Origin: Perognathus longimembris pacificus
Lineage: Eukaryota > Chordata > Mammalia > Rodentia > Heteromyidae
Assembly (NCBI RefSeq): GCF_023159225.1
Contig: NC_063180.1
Location: 11,653,297-11,717,296, forward strand
Direction: 5' to 3'
DNA length: 64,000 nucleotides
A program made the position numbers and the translations under genes. Under the pieces are notes generated by a model, which saw nothing but the letters and a program-made list of their open reading frames with translations, was not told the origin of the DNA and made no database searches. This document shows, piece by piece, positions 59,330 to 64,000 of this stretch. Numbering within the stretch: the stretch's first letter is position 1; every line of letters begins with the position of its first letter.

Positions 59330-59600
59330 CTTCACTTTGTTTAGTGTATGCTAATTTTTGAAAGGGCTTCACTGTGGTATTTCATAATATGTATATTTTT
59401 TAAAATTAGATTGACTCTCACTTTCACCACATCTACTACCTCCTATTTATTATTCAACAGCTTACAGGGCATTTCATTTTAATATATTTATCAACACAAG
59501 GAATTCATTTCAGTATTTTTCTACTTTTTCTTTTGTTAAGTTGTTGTACAAAGGAGTTTCAACCTTCAGCTTATGAGTACCCTGATAAATGTCACCCTTA
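59330..59600 (-). mobile_element. possible ancient L1 3'-end remnant
   Basis: Shares block order with 46000-46440 (TTATTCAACAGCTTACAGGG, GGAATTCATTTCAG) and then has AAGTTGTTGTACAAAGGAG, like the start of antisense L1 3' UTRs in this window. Strongly diverged. Confidence 0.4.
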
Positions 59601-60754
59601 GTATTATTCTTAAAGATCTTAATTATTTTCTGATTACATCTTTTGTTTTTACTAATATTCACATTGGTCGATGAAAATTAAATGGTCAGAAATGCATTAA
59701 TATGTACTTTTAAGTTCTTAGTAATATTTTATGAAGTATTATAATATAGTAAATCTTTAAATATAATAGAAAATATCAGAGCTATGAGCTGCTAGATATT
59801 TAGATTTAGATATTTAGATATTTAGCTGCTAGATATTTAGAGCTGTAGATATTTAGGCTTCACTTACTAATTTGCTCCATGTAGCTGAAAGCCAAATGCA
59901 GAGGAAAGTTGAACAATATTTGTAAATCATTTAAGCCCTTATTTCTGTACAAGATTAATGAAGAGAGCAGAAAAGTTGACCTAAATTATCAGTATTTTCC
60001 TGCATTTTGGAAATATCATTGTCTACATAATTAGCTATATTTTTCCCGATTTGATAAACTAATCAAATCAAATTTACAGTTTTACTTTTCTAAGTACCAT
60101 TACATGGATTAATCAGCCCATGGATTCTCTTTCTTTCTTTTCTTCCTACCATCTTTCCTTCTCTCATATCCTCCTCCCTTCCCTCTCTCACTTCCTGCAT
60201 CTTTTCCTTCCTCCCATCCATCTTCATTAGATTGAGAATATTGATGGGAAGCAACAATAAACTAGGAACCATGCTTGACAGCAGGTTTAGAGGCATAAAT
60301 ATGACATCGGTTTTTTCATCAGAAACTCAGAATGTAGTCATATATTTAAAAATATTTTTCATAACACTATTTACCTGAGAAAAGACAGGAAAACAAAACA
60401 GTGGATGGGGAAGGGGATGTCTATGCTATTGCCTAGAGAGGGAATAATTGAAAATTCAGTGACAGAGGAAAGAAAAAGTAGATAGACTTCTGAGAACAGT
60501 TGAAGGAAAGTTAAAAATGTTCTGGAATAGTTCTTCAAACAATATTGGGAATGAAATAAATACAGGGGTATATCTAGGCATGTTTGGGAAAGCAGGCTCA
60601 TATGTATTAGTACTCTCAAGAAAGTTTTCCTTTACAGTCCTAATGGCCACCAATAAGCAGTATACATAATTTTTGTCTATTTTGAAATAAAATGAATTAA
60701 CAAACTACAAATTATGATAAAGGCTTGTTTGTTCCCTTTTCAGAAACTAGCTCT
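59601..60754. other. unique sequence with short AGATATTTAG repeats
   Basis: At 59792-59856 the motif AGATATTTAG recurs about five times at irregular spacing. A CT-rich patch lies at 60128-60220. No gene was recognised. Confidence 0.4.
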
Positions 60755-60962
60755 TCTCTTCTTCTCCTTCTCCTTCTCCTTCCTCTTCCTCTTCTCCTCC
60801 TCCTTCTCTTCCCCCTTCTTTCTTGTTCTTCTTACTCTGTTTCATCTTCTTCCTCCTCTTCCTCCTGTCCTCCACTTCCTCCTCCCACTCCTCCTCCTTC
60901 TCCCTGCACGTGGTCCTCATATCAGTCCTAGCCTACTCCCCCTCCCCCTGCCCCCCTCTCCC
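60755..60962. repeat. polypyrimidine tract (CTT/CTC-rich)
   Basis: About 200 bp that is mostly C and T on the plus strand, with CTTCTC and CCTCTT units. Frames of 126 and 68 codons across it are leucine/serine/proline-rich artefacts. Confidence 0.9.
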
Positions 60963-61519
60963 TCCTTTGCATTTCAAAGGCCTATAGAGTTCCTATTGGA
61001 AATTATCAGTAAGAAATTTACAAAAAAAAAAAAAAAACCAAAACCACAAAAAATCATTATACTTTCCTTCATTGATAATGATGCCTGGTTCTAAGTAAAA
61101 TCTTCTGTCATCCTCACATAAAGCTGATTTGCTCAGACATTTTAAAGAAGGAAAGAAAATTTCTCATAAACAGGGAGATTAAAACAGCAAGGTAATAATC
61201 AGTGTATTTATTATCTCTTGTAACAGAAATGAAAAGGACAGTAAAAAAAAAAAAAAAAAAAAACAGCCTGAATGTTTTTTTATGAGACCTGGAGTCTTGT
61301 AACTTCTGAACATGTTCTTATTTTAAGGACAACAAAACAGACCTATGGCAACATAATAAATTCTCTCATACCTTTTAAAAGACTGAAAGCCTGGAAGTGT
61401 TATCATATTGGGTGTAATTACTTTAATAGTTCTGTGTGTCTTACAGGCCAATGCTCTTTTTTTCTTCTCTTTTGTTGATGTTTTGATTCAGAAGAAATAC
61501 AAATGCAATCATGTCCTTT
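60963..61519. other. unique sequence with two A runs
   Basis: A runs at 61020-61036 and 61242-61263. They are not attached to a recognisable SINE or processed transcript. Nothing else was recognised. Confidence 0.4.
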
Positions 61520-61795
61520 TATCAACTGAATTATGTCATGCCAAATTCATAAGTTGAAGTCCTAGCCTCTCAAAATATGGTTTATGAGACACCGTCTTAA
61601 ATGTTGCTAAATTAAAATTAGGCATTAGGCTAAGAGAATGGGACTCAATTCAGTTTGACTATGGTCTTTTTAGATAGTAAGAGACATTCAAAAAGTAAAG
61701 TAAAGACGTGGCAAGAGGGGAGTGACTTGGAATGAAGGAGAAGGCTTCTGAAGAAACAAGAACTACTGGGACTGTGCTCATGGACTTCATGTGCC
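61520..61795 (+). mobile_element. MLT1-like MaLR LTR remnant
   Basis: The opening blocks CTGAATTATGTCATGCC, AAATTCATAAGTTGAAGTCC and TAGCCTCTCAAAATATGG follow the 5' part of MLT1-type LTRs; AGACATTCAAAAAG and the GAAGGAGAAGGCTTC region may be its middle. The 3' end is lost or replaced by the next SINE. Confidence 0.55.
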
Positions 61796-61797
61796 CT

Positions 61798-61880
61798 ACT
61801 GTCTTTGAACCATGATCCTCACATCTCAGTCTCCTAAGTAGCTAGGATTATAGAAAGGAGACAGTGGTGCTGCTTGTTAT
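61798..61880 (-). mobile_element. B1-like SINE fragment
   Basis: TTTGAACCATGATCCTCAC, CAGTCTCCTAAGTAGCTAGG, ATTATAG: the antisense middle of the B1-like half. Both ends are lost. Confidence 0.55.
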
Positions 61881-62109
61881 AGAATTTCAAACAAATTAAT
61901 ACATACTCTATCCTACAAAGATGAATTATTTCAATTGCCTAAATAACAGCAACAGTGACTGTTTTTACTGGGCTCATGATTTAACTGAAATTAGAATAAA
62001 AACTGAGCACCAAGGACTCTACTTTTACTCAGTGCCTTTGATCCAAGCCAGTCCTGCAAGTCACTCTGCAGTCACCACCAGGAAAGACTGGATTTACCTA
62101 TAAGCAGCT

Positions 62110-62500
62110 TTTGATAAAAGGCAAAAAAAATTCAGATAGGCAATACCTTCATCTCATGCCAAAAGTTGAAACTTCTTTAAAAGAAGATAACAGCCAAAAA
62201 TCTATGAACACTTGGCAAGCAACAGTGCCTGATTTGTTCCTCCTCCCCTCAAATGATGAATCAACCACAATTTCTCTCCAGAACTCCTCAAACAGCAGAA
62301 CACGCCTGTGACTGGAAACTATCTTATCTACATATACCTTTATCTACGCCTTAGCCCCAGTTCCTTCTATTTAAAGCTGAGGGAAATTTCTGGTCCCCTA
62401 AAGATATAATAAATCTCCCATCTCAAATCTTTACCACGTCTCTTTATTTGGCACATAGGAGCAAGTAGCCAGAACTGAAATATGAAATTCCAGTTTCACT
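62110..62500 (+). mobile_element. probable solo LTR, family not identified
   Basis: The layout suggests an LTR: TATTTAAAG at 62369-62377 as a TATA-like box and AATAAA at 62408-62413 about 35 bp later, followed by a pyrimidine-rich, U5-like stretch (CTCCCATCTCAAATC). Short promoter-to-poly(A) spacing is typical of class I LTRs. Ends and target duplication could not be fixed, so an unrelated mobile or regulatory sequence is possible. No viral genes adjoin it. Confidence 0.4.
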
Positions 62501-62520
62501 TGGACTTTTTCTAGTGACAC

Positions 62521-63639
62521 ATTGGAAGAGATAGGCTTAATCAACTGTTAGTCCTAAACTGCACTTCTACAAGTGCATATCTATACTATGTTGAGAAAAT
62601 TTATGTAAATTCTTTGTATGAAAAGAAATAGCAGCACCTGTACTTTTCCTGGATTAGCAGGCTTGCTACTGAATAAAAATTCCATTTGCAAAATGTAAAG
62701 CTAGTTTCCCTGACCCTAAATGAGAAAAAAAATGTTAGTTAGATTCACTTACCATCAATTATCTAAAATATAAAGGAGTAACTCAGATGGCATCCTAGCA
62801 TTTCAAGGAAAAGAAATTCGCTCTTTTTCTATCTTTCCTTCCTGTACCTGGAAATCCCGTTATTTCACACATTTGAGAAAAAAGAACACTCTCTACCAAA
62901 ATACTGAGAAACAGAAATGCGAATAGATATAATTACATGATATTATTCTGAATAGGAAATAAAGGGCTTTTATGGATTTTTATGGATTCTTTCTCTTTAG
63001 AGTATCATCTCATTATTGAGATAAAGAATTCACACATTAATTTTGACCTGGTTCAAGGAAGTTTATTCTTCTTTAACCTAGTAAAAATAAAAAATAATAG
63101 GAGGAGTAATCATCTAATGATGTTGAAGAGTGGTAAAGTACCACTGAGTGTGAGAACAGAGAATGCTTGAGAAGGATGCTGCAATAAATAAGTAAATAAA
63201 ACAACCAAGCAATAGTCAGGCTGCAAAATGAAGAAAAGTTTGCCTGGTTGTAAAGGCTGTGGCTGAGGTTGGGGACACCCATGAATTAAACTGAGGACTA
63301 TCACGCTTACTCTGTCATACCATACCAGTGGTCCCAATGTTTTCCTAGTCCTTTGTTGGCTCTCAAATGCATTTCTTCATGATTTCCTAAGTAGTTTCTC
63401 ACTAGTTTAAAGGTAATCATACAGCAGCTAAGAGATGAGCACAAATTTCAGCAAATAATACAAAACTCCTCCAAGACCTAAAAAAGATTCTGTACAACAC
63501 AGTAATACCACTACTAAGGAAATTACAAAGGAAATGCAACTGGAATGTCAAAGTTACATCTACTACATGTCCATGTCCATTGCAGATATAAAGTTACAAT
63601 CACCAATGGAAAAACCCTAAGCCCATCATTTTTGAGTGA
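62521..63639. other. unique sequence, nothing recognised
   Basis: AT-rich, no repeat or gene signature. Overlapping short frames at 62982-63337 on both strands have no motifs. Confidence 0.4.
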
Positions 63640-63644
63640 AAAAA

Positions 63645-64000
63645 TGTGACACACACACATACACACACATATATAGACACATACACATATATATGAATAC
63701 TATAGTGTGCATATATATGCATATTAGCAAATTATATGTATATAAATACTATAGTAATCATAGGTATATGAACACATATGAATATATCCTATGCATGAAT
63801 ACAACATATTATTATATGTTATACTATATTATGTATTCAAATATATTTTATATTCATACTATATAGTATTCATACTATGTATTAAATATATAGTATTTAT
63901 AGTAGTATTCATATAGTATATGATAATATACTATATGCATACTATATATTATATATATCACATATAACTTTGTATAATAATATATAGTATATATTATAGT
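63645..64000. repeat. AT-rich low-complexity tract (ACAC then TATAGTAT-type)
   Basis: It begins with ACACAC/ATATAC and becomes a degenerate repeat of ATACTATATAGTATTCAT-like units, rich in self-complementary TATA runs. It runs off the window edge, so its length is unknown. A 76-codon Tyr/Ile-rich frame here is an artefact. Confidence 0.85.

Noticed and set aside
60714..61094. 126-codon Leu/Ser/Pro-rich frame
   Set aside because: It is the translation of a polypyrimidine tract and an A run.

Overview
The window is nuclear DNA of a rodent, most likely a geomyoid (kangaroo rat, pocket mouse or pocket gopher). The best evidence is a dimeric SINE seen in at least five good copies: an ID-like, tRNA-Ala-type left monomer with a clear pol III A box and B box, joined to a right monomer whose core reads 'GTGGCTCAAGTGGCAGAG'. 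This matches the IDL-Geo layout known from Geomyoidea. A second SINE joins a B1-like (7SL-type) left half to the same right monomer. No host protein-coding gene, tRNA or snRNA gene could be supported. The sequence is AT-rich and reads as intergenic or intronic, and long open frames all fall in retrotransposons or simple repeats. One isolated 67-bp segment at 21362-21428 has good splice signals and is flagged as a possible exon.

Layout. 1-1305 is unique sequence. 1317-8587 is one complete but decayed L1 on the minus strand (about 7.3 kb, 11-bp target duplication). 8.7-14.3 kb holds old SINEs, an MST/MaLR-like LTR and two TTCC-type microsatellites. 14.3-14.9 kb is a short plus-strand L1 3' end. 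15-22 kb is mostly unique, with a MIR, an MLT1-like LTR and the candidate exon. 22-25.4 kb holds SINEs, a 5'-truncated minus-strand L1 and a CA repeat. 25.4-30.7 kb has almost no recognisable repeats. 30.7-35 kb has SINEs and an old L1 end.

35.3-45.5 kb is a three-layer nest. An older plus-strand L1 is interrupted a few codons into its ORF2 by a younger L1 (36354-41167, 13-bp duplication). That younger L1 has lost its reverse transcriptase region by internal deletion and carries an IDL-Geo SINE at its own 5' end.

47.8-50.5 kb is a second composite: an L1 with a twin-priming inversion, into which a 526-bp solo LTR (6-bp duplication, ERVK/IAP-like) and a SINE have inserted side by side. 50.5-64 kb is mostly unique sequence with SINEs, MaLR-like LTRs, a MIR, an unusual 80-bp inverted repeat around a piece of L1, a perfect (TA)25 palindrome, a 35-bp tandem duplication and a strongly AT-rich terminal tract.

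No cellular pathway is encoded here. What the window shows is retrotransposition: L1 supplies endonuclease and reverse transcriptase, SINEs use them in trans, and the insertions can be partly ordered in time by which interrupts which. Every L1 seen is defective (frameshifts, altered catalytic motifs, truncation or inversion).
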